Assembly: GCA_030374765.1 (NCBI GenBank)
Contig: JARGXX010000026.1
Location: 248,001-312,000 of the forward strand
Source: Agarophyton chilense
Taxonomy: Eukaryota > Rhodophyta > Florideophyceae > Gracilariales > Gracilariaceae
Reading direction: 5' to 3'
Length of the DNA stretch: 64,000 nucleotides
Both the position numbers and the translations under genes were made by a program. Under the pieces are notes generated by a model, which saw nothing but the letters and a program-made list of their open reading frames with translations, made no database searches and was not told where the DNA came from. This document shows, in pieces, positions 41,184 to 52,250 of this stretch (positions are counted from its first letter, which is position 1; each line of letters opens with the position of its first letter).

Positions 41184-42046
41184 TGAAGAGCAACGTCCTC
41201 CAGGGAGGTTTTTGGGGACTTAAGTTTTTCCGGAGCCTCCGGCGTGCAACCTCGTTATGAGTAGGAGTAATCCGTTTTCACGGCGACACCCGGAACGCCG
41301 GTGATGCACCGGCGGGACCGGGTGCCATACAGGTGGCCGCGGCGCCCGCGCGACACGTGGCCGCCAGATTGGCCCCTTTGTTAGACGTACATTTAGCTAT
41401 TTAGGATAGACTTTTTTTATTCTATTCTACGGTGACTACAGTACTTAGGCCGCCGGCCTCGCGGCCGCCGGTCCAGTAAAGTCTCCCCAACAAGGGTGAT
41501 CTTGGTCTTCCAGATCTTGGCTCTGGGTCGAACCGCCTGCGCGGATATACAACTCCTTACGGAGGGATTTCCCGTGGTGCACGGCTTCCCAACCCCCTTG
41601 GACGTTCAAGCAGCCTCCGTGTGTTGGGTATCTATTCCCACTTTCGTGGTTCCGCCCGTTTATACGGTTTGCTACACCTGGCAGTGCCGGCTATTCCCGA
41701 GTCCCCTCTTGCGACTCGTGGTCAACCTCGCCCTCTTGCCTCCGTTCCCATTTTCCTTCCCTTTTCCTCCCCTTCATTGGGCAATTCCCGCTCTTGCGGC
41801 TCGCACTGACACCTGTCGTGCTCGCCACTCTCGTGGGTTTTGCCTCCTAAGAGGATACGCAAGCACCGCTTCAGCGGATATTCTCGGCTTCTTTCAGCCT
41901 CCCTGCGCCCGTCGCGACGGTTCGGCTCCGGCTTACACCCGGCATTGCGCGCCGATCCCTGGGAGGGCTCTACCGCGCCGGTTACCTCGTGAGAGGAAGA
42001 TCTGGACGTCTTCGTAGGTTTTCCCCCTTGGGGGCATTGTCCTACA
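41184..42046 (+). repeat. 3' LTR of gypsy A
   Basis: 863 bp, about 98% identical to the 5' LTR, ending TTGTCCTACA and followed by GTTAA. Confidence 0.93.
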
Positions 42047-43699
42047 GTTAAAAACCTAGAAGACATATGTATTAGATACGCTCTCGAGAGTACCAGCCCG
42101 AATAAGACCACAGAAAAGAGGACAAAAAACCACAGAAAACAAAGGTGTAGTTGATAAAGAATAGGAATGAAATAGTAGTCAATACATATGTAACAGGCAA
42201 AAGCAAGGGCATAAATATGCCATGTACTAAAATAAAACGAAAAATATGCCAATAAACCATGTTAATACTAGATGAACACATCGCAACCGATCTAAAAAAT
42301 ATTATTGTTCTCATATCTGACGCTAACTTAATAATCACATCCTTTACAATAATCTAGGAGATTTTCAGCATTTAAAAACACAAAGCACATAAACTGCACT
42401 AGATTTCGTATTATTTGTAATAAGCGCGTTGTAAAGTGTTTTGATACATCAAACACTTAATGTACCCCCAATCAGTACTTACTCTACATGTTAATGCTAA
42501 AAACGGTACAAAGCTGCCAAAAGAGCTTAGAAAATGCTACGCTGCAGCAAAGCCCACGATTTCTAAACATGCAAAACATGTACTTGACGAATTCGGTGCT
42601 AATGGGTTCGGAAAAAGCTAAATATTTGTTTTAGATTTTGCTCACTTTTCAATTGTTTTATGGGTTCTACTGTCAAATTGGAACCTCTCATATTTGAATA
42701 CTAGTTTGATGTTATTGCAGACGTTGTATCTACATGCAAGACAGACAGAAGTCAGTAATTTCATTAAATACTAAAATTGAAGTAGAAATCACTTACTATT
42801 TTAAGACTGTCTGATAGCCTTAGGATCCTAGCCCTACATTTCTTGAAGCGTTGTTTGTAACTAAAAAGGTTTGAATAAATCCCATACGAGTGATTGGCTC
42901 TCAGAAAAACTCCGCCCGGTCTCGATAGAGAGCCGACGCTACTTTTAAATTAATAAAAGAGAAAGGGTGTAAGTGAATGGCGAAAGTGGTACAAAATGAG
43001 CTTAGGGATGTTTTGTTTTGCCAATTGAGGAGGCATTTAGCTGCTTTTGTCAAGCTGGCATGATCAGAGTTGGTTAAAACCAACCAGGTCTGGCCTTATA
43101 TAGACAATTTGGAGGCAAAAAGGGACAAAAAGCAGTTTGGCTTCCAGCCCGGTGTGATACTCTACGAGAGACTGTGAGGTTCGCGATAGCAGGTGGATGT
43201 CCACAGGAACCACCGCAGAAAGCGGGTTTCGCGTTTCGAGTGACTGTTCTCTAAATACGGAAGATGAGGTTTGAATGAGGATGGTCAGGGGAGACTGTAA
43301 AAAGGGACAATGCGTCTAAACACGATACAATGTTCGAAGTGCAGCGGTACATAAAAAACACGAGATCGGCTCGACAACCCTTCTGCACCCAGAAAAAGAA
43401 CAACAAGAAAACAAAAGAAAACACATGAAACAAAAAATAAAGGAAGCGATAAACCGTGCAAATATGTGGTATAAATCAAAACGATAGTGGGGGAGTAAGA
43501 AATGTCGATTCTAGGGAACGTGCAAGGGGCTCGACCTAGGAGGCGTAGATCGAAAATACCTGTAAGGTGTGGCGCCACCAGCCACTGAAGGGTGCAACAG
43601 GAACGGCGGGCATACTGAGACCACGTTGGTAGAGCATGATGCACAGCGCTCGCAGGTCCAGAAATCCGTACGGACACTATTCTTGCCTTTACGGTAGAC
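42047..43699. repeat. Non-coding repeat, copy 2 (partner at about 30640)
   Basis: About 1.65 kb of AT-rich sequence; from about 42090 to 43100 it aligns in patches with 30640-31670. No gene is supported. The same sequence recurs at 47856-49508 through the tandem duplication. Confidence 0.55.
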
Positions 43700-44786
43700 T
43701 GTCGAAAATAAAAGGGGTACTAGTAGTCTTGTAGGTGCTTAACTTTACAATAGTGACCGGGTTGGCCATGCTTGGTGAAGATATATATCTGACCTGCCAC
43801 CCGACCTACGGTGGCGTTCTTCGCCACGTGGCCACGGGAGGTGCACTTGAGGTGCGCCTTCCTGTCTACCTACTCCTATCTATCTAATACTAAGTAAGCG
43901 AAAAGGTAATCTAATTGCTATCTAAATCACTGTAGTACACGGCGCATGCCGGCGACCATCCAGATCCAACACGTGGCATCATTACGTCCTTGGTGTAGCT
44001 TACTGTACTACAAAAGTGGAGGATAGTCTCAGAACAAGAGCTATTGCTCAAATGCGATTAGCTCAGAGGCTTTAGGTGCTCCTTAGTCGATAGAGACTTT
44101 ATGTTTCCTAGCGAACACAAAGACGATGGTAAGTTGGTTGGCCTTTGCCTTCGTCAACCGGGGCCAAGCGACCTTTACTATGCCATGAGCCAAAGGAGCT
44201 ACTATACTGTAATGTCGACACTTTGGTAAGCCACAAAGTAATTATTCTAAAATACTCAACTTAAATATTTGGGGGTCACACCGTGAAAGGGTACAGTTAT
44301 GGGATGCTAGAATTGGTTCATGATAACGTAGGGCTGTATCTACGAAGTGAAGTGCAAAGAAAATGTTCAGCACAATGCTGGGTTACTGCGCTTTTCCTCG
44401 CCCACCCAGTGCTTTATTAGGCCTAAGGCTAGGCCTTTTGTATTACTGTGTTCGTGCCCGTTCGCTTGGGCACTGGCTCGGCTTCACTGGCGCTAACCAT
44501 TACAAATGAGAGCTATAGCCCGTTCAATCTTGTATTCATTAAAAGCTCGGTGGTTTGCAGCAACCACTTCGAAGTTATAGAGCATCTTCAATGTGCTCTG
44601 CAGCAGCCTGTGTTCCACAACAGTGGTAAAATGCTATTAAATAAATCCTAATTTCCAATATTTCCCCGAAGTACTCTCTTCATACCATCTCGTTACCGAG
44701 TACAGTACCAAGAATAACCTATACCTGCCGTATATCGACTTTGATATGTTTCAAACATTCGATTCCATTTGCATCCCGAATGCTAC
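43700..44786 (-). repeat. Candidate 3' LTR of gypsy element 3 (family D)
   Basis: The right end ...TGCTACA is followed by TATCCCCCTCGTTAGG, the reverse of a polypurine tract, just as in a minus-strand gypsy element. The sequence has LTR-like features (ACGTGGCC, AT-rich patch near 43880). The left end at TGTCGAAAATA is a guess, since no partner copy is in the window. Duplicated at 49509-50595. Confidence 0.45.
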
Positions 44787-44802
44787 ATATCCCCCTCGTT
44801 AG
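44787..44802 (-). other. Polypurine tract of gypsy element 3
   Basis: On the minus strand CCTAACGAGGGGGATA directly before the LTR end at 44786; repeated at 50596-50611. It places the antisense ORF at 58207 next to its element's 3' LTR once the inserted family B element is set aside. Confidence 0.55.
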
Positions 44803-44879
44803 GCGCGGAGCACCCAAAATGCAATAACGTAAAAGCGTATCGACAGCGTGCTTCACCACGGCTTCCCGGTCTCAACAAA

Positions 44880-45066
44880 TGTAACGCAATGACAGGTTAA
44901 GTCAGCGCACGGGTCTCGACCGGTGGTAGCCTGGTAGAGCGGGTCCTGAGGTTCGAATCCTGGACGGCGGCACTCCCAGAGTACTCGGTGCAATGGGCTG
45001 GCGTTTACTGCGTAGTTATACAGGTTAAAGATAAGGAAACGATGGCTTGAAGACCTAAGGGTGGAA
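44880..45066 (-). repeat. Truncated family B LTR at duplication junction
   Basis: The first 187 bp (TGTAACGCAATG...) of the LTR seen complete at 50689-51135, cut where the second duplication unit begins. Confidence 0.95.
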
Positions 45067-45170
45067 CGGACTTGGAAAAGGGCGTCGGAAAGGCGACCCT
45101 CTTCTTTTATTTCTCACTACTGGCAAGGGCGCCCTAGTGGCGCCGCCCTACATTCTACCGGAAGCTCCGG

Positions 45171-46946
45171 TCATTCCTCCGCACGAGGTGGACCCCCGCC
45201 CAGGCGGTTGGCTAAGGCATCCCGCATGGCGGCCACATCACCCGAGATCTCGGAAGGGCGAAGCCCCACCTCCCGAAGGAAGCGCGCGATGACCTCGCCC
45301 CGCTCCGCGCCAGCGGCAGTTGCGGGCGGGCCCGCCACCGATGGAGTCGGATAGGAATCCGTTCGCATGGCATCAGCAGCCCCGGATGGAGCCGCACCAC
45401 CGTATTCAAGGGACTCCTCACCGGCCTCGCCGGACTCGTCATCCTCCATCGGAGCGTAACCCGGATCCCCCGGTTCGTTGTCGACCATCGGGTCACCATC
45501 CGCATAGCCGCGGTAATAGTCGCTCGAGTCGACATATCCTCGCGGGTGGTCGGCCGGGACTTCACGCGGCGCATGCCGGTTGGCTTCCGCATCCTCGCGG
45601 CTGATCTCGTGGTACTCCCAGGGGTCGAAGTAGATGAAATCCTCCACTAGCGCGGTATTCCTCCCGAGTCCGGGGCCAGACCCGCGACGCGGTTGAATGC
45701 GTTGGGAGTTCTCCAGCGGGACCTCATCCCACTGGACCCCCTCCACAAAATCGAGGAGGCCCAGCATCTCTTCTTCGTTCGCCTCGCCCCCGAGGGGGAT
45801 GCGCATGTCCAAACGGCGGATCGCAGCCCGCACACGCGGTGGCACGTACCACAATCGGTATTGGTCGTACGCCTCAGCGAGGATAAAAGCCGCAGTGCGG
45901 ACGGCCCATTCGCTTACCACGACGGACCACCACCCCGACTGGGGATCGTTCAAGAACGACGACCCTACATAGGTGAAGACTGGGGGCAGCTCAATGGAGC
46001 AACCCCAGCACGCCTCCAAGGAGGACCACCAGTCTGGGAGACTGACGTACCGACCACGTCGGTGAGCAGGCGCGATGCGCTCAATCTCCGTGTTCTGGTA
46101 CGGTACGAAATACCCGGTCCGGGCCCGCCAACGCCGCTCATCGCGGATGAAGTTCTGAAGGAAGTTCGAGCGCGACTGTCGCGGTTGGTAGCAGAACTCT
46201 GCCCGAAGAATCGGTCGTCCCCAGCAAAGGGCTTCTTGCCGAGCGATCGGTATGCCCCTCCAAGCGAGGGTTTCCAATCCGTTAAGACGGTCACAGTACG
46301 ACATTTCCCTGCGAGTGCGGTAAAGGTGGACGTCGAATTCGACCTCTGGCGGTATCGGGAACTCGAAAGGCGCCCGATGGTGCCTGAGATAAGCGATCCG
46401 CACAAGCGCGGCCTGAGCCTCCGCAGAGGATTCACCGCGTCGGCGGAGTATGTGGTGTACCGGGATGGCGATGCGACTACGCCAATCCCAGGACATGGTC
46501 ACCACGCCGGGCAGGTCGCCCGGGAGCATCTCCGAATTATCGGTGTAGGATTGGATCAAATCCTCGTCGCGGACAGCCAATGGGTGAAACCAAGGCGTAT
46601 ACGGCAACATCGCGGAGCCATGCCGAGTTCTCGGATTTGCACCAACAAGGGCGTCGTAGGTCGGCCACTGCGGTGGGTCCGCCTGTCCGCGAAAGCGGGC
46701 GCCAATACGGTGGTCTTCGTACGCAAGGTTGGAAACATCCCCAGGGTGGGGCGCGGACCGGAAGCCGGTGGAACCGCCAAGGGCGGGAGTCGCGGATGTG
46801 TTATGACGCTCGGGGTTGGACATGGTGCGTGTTGGTGTGCTGTGGTTGGAATCGGATGCGGAGGGCGTGCGTGGGATCGTTGGTGAAGGTGTGTTGATTT
46901 CCGGAGACCCGGTGTCGGACGCTCTCTTATCATGACGAGCTGCCAT
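45171..46946 (-). CDS. Second copy of the antisense ORF (591 aa)
   Basis: Identical at the protein level to 39362-41137; it lies in unit 2 of the tandem duplication together with a polypurine tract and LTR but without its own gag-pol. It is open throughout. Whether it is expressed depends on a promoter on its strand, perhaps in the LTR at 46993-47855, which I cannot verify. Confidence 0.7.
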   Translation of the reverse strand: MAARHDKRASDTGSPEINTPSPTIPRTPSASDSNHSTPTRTMSNPERHNTSATPALGGSTGFRSAPHPGDVSNLAYEDHRIGARFRGQADPPQWPTYDALVGANPRTRHGSAMLPYTPWFHPLAVRDEDLIQSYTDNSEMLPGDLPGVVTMSWDWRSRIAIPVHHILRRRGESSAEAQAALVRIAYLRHHRAPFEFPIPPEVEFDVHLYRTRREMSYCDRLNGLETLAWRGIPIARQEALCWGRPILRAEFCYQPRQSRSNFLQNFIRDERRWRARTGYFVPYQNTEIERIAPAHRRGRYVSLPDWWSSLEACWGCSIELPPVFTYVGSSFLNDPQSGWWSVVVSEWAVRTAAFILAEAYDQYRLWYVPPRVRAAIRRLDMRIPLGGEANEEEMLGLLDFVEGVQWDEVPLENSQRIQPRRGSGPGLGRNTALVEDFIYFDPWEYHEISREDAEANRHAPREVPADHPRGYVDSSDYYRGYADGDPMVDNEPGDPGYAPMEDDESGEAGEESLEYGGAAPSGAADAMRTDSYPTPSVAGPPATAAGAERGEVIARFLREVGLRPSEISGDVAAMRDALANRLGGGPPRAEE

Positions 46947-46992
46947 GCTGACTTCCTCTTAGAGGTGTTCGCCCTGTCTTAAGGGGGGGATA

Positions 46993-47855
46993 TGAAGAGC
47001 AACGTCCTCCAGGGAGGTTTTTGGGGACTTAAGTTTTTCCGGAGCCTCCGGCGTGCAACCTCGTTATGAGTAGGAGTAATCCGTTTTCACGGCGACACCC
47101 GGAACGCCGGTGATGCACCGGCGGGACCGGGTGCCATACAGGTGGCCGCGGCGCCCGCGCGACACGTGGCCGCCAGATTGGCCCCTTTGTTAGACGTACA
47201 TTTAGCTATTTAGGATAGACTTTTTTTATTCTATTCTACGGTGACTACAGTACTTAGGCCGCCGGCCTCGCGGCCGCCGGTCCAGTAAAGTCTCCCCAAC
47301 AAGGGTGATCTTGGTCTTCCAGATCTTGGCTCTGGGTCGAACCGCCTGCGCGGATATACAACTCCTTACGGAGGGATTTCCCGTGGTGCACGGCTTCCCA
47401 ACCCCCTTGGACGTTCAAGCAGCCTTCGTGTGTTGGGTATCTATTCCCACTTTCGTGGTTCCGCCCGTTTATACGGTTTGCTACACCTGGCAGTGCCGGC
47501 TATTCCCGAGTCCCCTCTTGCGACTCGTGGTCAACCTCGCCCTCTTGCCTCCGTTCCCATTTTCCTTCCCTTTTCCTCCCCTTCATTGGGCAATTCCCGC
47601 TCTTGCGGCTCGCACTGACACCTGTCGTGCTCGCCACTCTCGTGGGTTTTGCCTCCTAAGAGGATACGCAAGCACCGCTTCAGCGGATATTCTCGGCTTC
47701 TTTCAGCCTCCCTGCGCCCGTCGCGACGGTTCGGCTCCGGCTTACACCCGGCATTGCGCGCCGATCCCTGGGAGGGCTCTACCGCGCCGGTTACCTCGTG
47801 AGAGGAAGATCTGGACGTCTTCGTAGGTTTTCCCCCTTGGGGGCATTGTCCTACA
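46993..47855 (+). repeat. Family A LTR, duplicated copy
   Basis: The copy of 41184-42046 in unit 2 of the tandem duplication, differing at one position that I noticed (near 47424). Confidence 0.95.
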
Positions 47856-50688
47856 GTTAAAAACCTAGAAGACATATGTATTAGATACGCTCTCGAGAGT
47901 ACCAGCCCGAATAAGACCACAGAAAAGAGGACAAAAAACCACAGAAAACAAAGGTGTAGTTGATAAAGAATAGGAATGAAATAGTAGTCAATACATATGT
48001 AACAGGCAAAAGCAAGGGCATAAATATGCCATGTACTAAAATAAAACGAAAAATATGCCAATAAACCATGTTAATACTAGATGAACACATCGCAACCGAT
48101 CTAAAAAATATTATTGTTCTCATATCTGACGCTAACTTAATAATCACATCCTTTACAATAATCTAGGAGATTTTCAGCATTTAAAAACACAAAGCACATA
48201 AACTGCACTAGATTTCGTATTATTTGTAATAAGCGCGTTGTAAAGTGTTTTGATACATCAAACACTTAATGTACCCCCAATCAGTACTTACTCTACATGT
48301 TAATGCTAAAAACGGTACAAAGCTGCCAAAAGAGCTTAGAAAATGCTACGCTGCAGCAAAGCCCACGATTTCTAAACATGCAAAACATGTACTTGACGAA
48401 TTCGGTGCTAATGGGTTCGGAAAAAGCTAAATATTTGTTTTAGATTTTGCTCACTTTTCAATTGTTTTATGGGTTCTACTGTCAAATTGGAACCTCTCAT
48501 ATTTGAATACTAGTTTGATGTTATTGCAGACGTTGTATCTACATGCAAGACAGACAGAAGTCAGTAATTTCATTAAATACTAAAATTGAAGTAGAAATCA
48601 CTTACTATTTTAAGACTGTCTGATAGCCTTAGGATCCTAGCCCTACATTTCTTGAAGCGTTGTTTGTAACTAAAAAGGTTTGAATAAATCCCATACGAGT
48701 GATTGGCTCTCAGAAAAACTCCGCCCGGTCTTGATAGAGAGCCGACGCTACTTTTAAATTAATAAAAGAGAAAGGGTGTAAGTGAATGGCGAAAGTGGTA
48801 CAAAATGAGCTTAGGGATGTTTTGTTTTGCCAATTGAGGAGGCATTTAGCTGCTTTTGTCAAGCTGGCATGATCAGAGTTGGTTAAAACCAACCAGGTCT
48901 GGCCTTATATAGACAATTTGGAGGCAAAAAGGGACAAAAAGCAGTTTGGCTTCCAGCCCGGTGTGATACTCTACGAGAGACTGTGAGGTTCGCGATAGCA
49001 GGTGGATGTCCACAGGAACCACCGCAGAAAGCGGGTTTCGCGTTTCGAGTGACTGTTCTCTAAATACGGAAGATGAGGTTTGAATGAGGATGGTCAGGGG
49101 AGACTGTAAAAAGGGACAATGCGTCTAAACACGATACAATGTTCGAAGTGCAGCGGTACATAAAAAACACGAGATCGGCTCGACAACCCTTCTGCACCCA
49201 GAAAAAGAACAACAAGAAAACAAAAGAAAACACATGAAACAAAAAATAAAGGAAGCGATAAACCGTGCAAATATGTGGTATAAATCAAAACGATAGTGGG
49301 GGAGTAAGAAATGTCGATTCTAGGGAACGTGCAAGGGGCTCGACCTAGGAGGCGTAGATCGAAAATACCTGTAAGGTGTGGCGCCACCAGCCACTGAAGG
49401 GTGCAACAGGAACGGCGGGCATACTGAGACCACGTTGGTAGAGCATGATGCACAGCGCTCGCAGGTCCAGAAATCCGTACGGACACTATTCTTGCCTTTA
49501 CGGTAGACTGTCGAAAATAAAAGGGGTACTAGTAGTCTTGTAGGTGCTTAACTTTACAATAGTGACCGGGTTGGCCATGCTTGGTGAAGATATATATCTG
49601 ACCTGCCACCCGACCTACGGTGGCGTTCTTCGCCACGTGGCCACGGGAGGTGCACTTGAGGTGCGCCTTCCTGTCTACCTACTCCTATCTATCTAATACT
49701 AAGTAAGCGAAAAGGTAATCTAATTGCTATCTAAATCACTGTAGTACACGGCGCATGCCGGCGACCATCCAGATCCAACACGTGGCATCATTACGTCCTT
49801 GGTGTAGCTTACTGTACTACAAAAGTGGAGGATAGTCTCAGAACAAGAGCTATTGCTCAAATGCGATTAGCTCAGAGGCTTTAGGTGCTCCTTAGTCGAT
49901 AGAGACTTTATGTTTCCTAGCGAACACAAAGACGATGGTAAGTTGGTTGGCCTTTGCCTTCGTCAACCGGGGCCAAGCGACCTTTACTATGCCATGAGCC
50001 AAAGGAGCTACTATACTGTAATGTCGACACTTTGGTAAGCCACAAAGTAATTATTCTAAAATACTCAACTTAAATATTTGGGGGTCACACCGTGAAAGGG
50101 TACAGTTATGGGATGCTAGAATTGGTTCATGATAACGTAGGGCTGTATCTACGAAGTGAAGTGCAAAGAAAATGTTCAGCACAATGCTGGGTTACTGCGC
50201 TTTTCCTCGCCCACCCAGTGCTTTATTAGGCCTAAGGCTAGGCCTTTTGTATTACTGTGTTCGTGCCCGTTCGCTTGGGCACTGGCTCGGCTTCACTGGC
50301 GCTAACCATTACAAATGAGAGCTATAGCCCGTTCAATCTTGTATTCATTAAAAGCTCGGTGGTTTGCAGCAACCACTTCGAAGTTATAGAGCATCTTCAA
50401 TGTGCTCTGCAGCAGCCTGTGTTCCACAACAGTGGTAAAATGCTATTAAATAAATCCTAATTTCCAATATTTCCCCGAAGTACTCTCTTCATACCATCTC
50501 GTTACCGAGTACAGTACCAAGAATAACCTATACCTGCCGTATATCGACTTTGATATGTTTCAAACATTCGATTCCATTTGCATCCCGAATGCTACATATC
50601 CCCCTCGTTAGGCGCGGAGCACCCAAAATGCAATAACGTAAAAGCGTATCGACAGCGTGCTTCACCACGGCTTCCCGGTCTCAACAAA

Positions 50689-51135
50689 TGTAACGCAATG
50701 ACAGGTTAAGTCAGCGCACGGGTCTCGACCGGTGGTAGCCTGGTAGAGCGGGTCCTGAGGTTCGAATCCTGGACGGCGGCACTCCCAGAGTACTCGGTGC
50801 AATGGGCTGGCGTTTACTGCGTAGTTATACAGGTTAAAGATAAGGAAACGATGGCTTGAAGACCTAAGGGTGGAACTCATACACCAAAGGGGGTCATTTA
50901 GTATCCTAACGGTGTCTACCGTACTCTAAGGGAGAAGCGTCACTCGAGCCAAGTAAATAGTACTGGCGAGGCGCTGGGATCTCCCTGGCACTGTAATGCT
51001 ACTCTATTACACTAATTGAAATAAACTAATAATGTACATGAGCCCACTTGAGGTCGACCCGTCCACTTGTCGCTTGTAAGAGATTCCAGGGCCCGACGGC
51101 TTACAGGGCTCAACAGTTATCATCGCTCCTTCACA
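50689..51135 (-). repeat. 3' LTR of gypsy B
   Basis: 447 bp, TGTAACGCAATG to CTCCTTCACA as read on the plus strand, preceded by ACAAA. It carries a tRNA-like A-box/B-box stretch (TAGCCTGGTAGAGC ... GGTTCGAATCC, about 50737-50770). Confidence 0.92.
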
Positions 51136-51150
51136 TATCTCCCTCCTTAG
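51136..51150 (-). other. Polypurine tract, gypsy B
   Basis: On the minus strand CTAAGGAGGGAGATA directly before the 3' LTR, as expected for this element. Confidence 0.8.
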
Positions 51151-51164
51151 GATTCGACCGTCAC

Positions 51165-52135
51165 GGCGATGTCCAAATTGCATCACACCTTCCTGGGGGC
51201 TCTGGCTCTAGTTGGACCTTTGGGTGAACATCCGAGATTGCCTTCGGGGTCCGGACGTCGTGATCCTCAGCGTCCTAATGGCCTGGACACGAGCGGTGCC
51301 GTGCCCGACATGTCGGCGTCTTATGACCAATCCGGCGGTTAGTTGCTCTCGGTACCAGTGGGTGCGACGGGGCGTCGCATCGCCACCATCCTCGGGGGTA
51401 CCAGTGCGTAAGAGCCCACCTTCGGCTCCAGGTTGGCAATTAGTTCACCTAAGGTACTGTACGCGCACCGGGGGGGGGTCCTTGCCGCTTTTCCTATCCC
51501 TCGGTATTCCTTTGGCGACCTTACGCGCGCTGTCCGCAGTGAACCACGGTGTGCGCTTCGTCCATTCAAAGTCAAGTCAGTCATCCTGCCCGATTCGGTT
51601 TCATATTTTCTTCTTCCCTTCGCTGTATTCTTCCATTGTTCACGAGCGATGCCGCGATCGCCTTATAAGCCCGTTGGATATGCCATTCTCCCTCCGGAGT
51701 ATGTCGCTTCCCTCGGTTTTCCTATCCATTTCCCGGCGGACCAACCTGTGGGCAGCGGCACCATGACTTCGAACAACCAAGCCGCGAGCTGTTCTGGATA
51801 CCAAGTAACCTATGAACGCCCTGGGGACCGCTATGACCATACCATCGGACGGAATCTGCGGGCAGTGCGTCATTTCATTCTGTCGTGCCGTTGGTAGTAC
51901 TGCCTCGATGGACATTGCGACATTCCTGGGGAATGCTTGCTCCTGGGCGCGTCGCTCGGTACGCTACGCCACGGTGGTCCAACAGGGTCCAGATCTGAAA
52001 ACCGCCATGGTCCATATCTTGCAGCAGAATGCCCAAGTGATGTCTCAGAGGGTTACTGCCGACTTGGATGCCCGATGTGGTCTAAATGTGAGCGACCGGG
52101 AGGCTCCCAATGGTGACAATAGTTCCTCAGGTTAA
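51165..52135 (+). pseudogene. Candidate antisense ORF region of gypsy B
   Basis: Between the polypurine tract and the chromodomain-like segment, on the strand opposite gag-pol, lie several plus-strand open stretches, including PRSPYKPVGYAILPPEYVAS near 51650-51710 and MDIATFLGNACSWARRSV near 51908-51960. The position equals that of the antisense ORF in gypsy A and element 3, but I see no sequence similarity to it. It is decayed, with several breaks. It may be an unrelated or very diverged accessory ORF, or chance. Confidence 0.35.
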
Positions 52136-52250
52136 TCTCCGCTGAAGAAGCGTGCTCGGCTCGCTAACGCCGGTCCTGGTGGTCCAGTTGGCTCCTTGGG
52201 TGACCCCAGTCCCGGTTTCGCTCTTTTACGTTCCAACGAGGGCGAAGGAG

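Larger units (their letters stand above)
31937..42046 (+). mobile_element. Ty3/gypsy family A element, nearly whole
   Basis: A 10.1-kb element with 863-bp LTRs (31937-32799, 41184-42046) differing at about 15 positions, so about 98% identical and fairly young. Flanks are GTTAC and GTTAA, a near target duplication. Parts in order: primer binding site (32803-32820), gag (32923-35034), pol with protease, RT, RNase H and a terminal chromodomain-like segment (35097 to about 38980), a 591-aa ORF on the opposite strand (39362-41137), polypurine tract (41171-41183) and 3' LTR. Gag and pol lie in different frames. Pol has about two breaks. I did not recognise an integrase core among its parts. Confidence 0.88.
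39258..45066. repeat. Tandem duplication, unit 1 (5809 bp)
   Basis: Repeated at 45067-50875 with a constant offset of 5809. It spans the end of gypsy A (antisense ORF and 3' LTR), 2.8 kb of older sequence and the first 187 bp of a family B LTR. I found only about three base differences between the units (for example near 39329, 41615 and 42921). The junction at 45066/45067 joins the interior of a family B LTR to the interior of gypsy A with almost no shared bases. Confidence 0.95.
45067..50875. repeat. Tandem duplication, unit 2 (5809 bp)
   Basis: The second unit, contiguous with the first and in the same orientation. At its right end it continues into the complete family B LTR, which shows that unit 2 keeps the original right junction and unit 1 the original left junction. 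Confidence 0.95.

Noticed and set aside
43700-50595. Two independent family D LTRs
   Set aside because: The second copy belongs to the 5.8-kb tandem duplication and is not a separate insertion or the partner LTR of element 3.
50730-50775. tRNA gene in the family B LTR
   Set aside because: A and B box motifs are present, but they are too close and no anticodon arm or acceptor stem can be drawn, so it is kept as a tRNA-like motif only.
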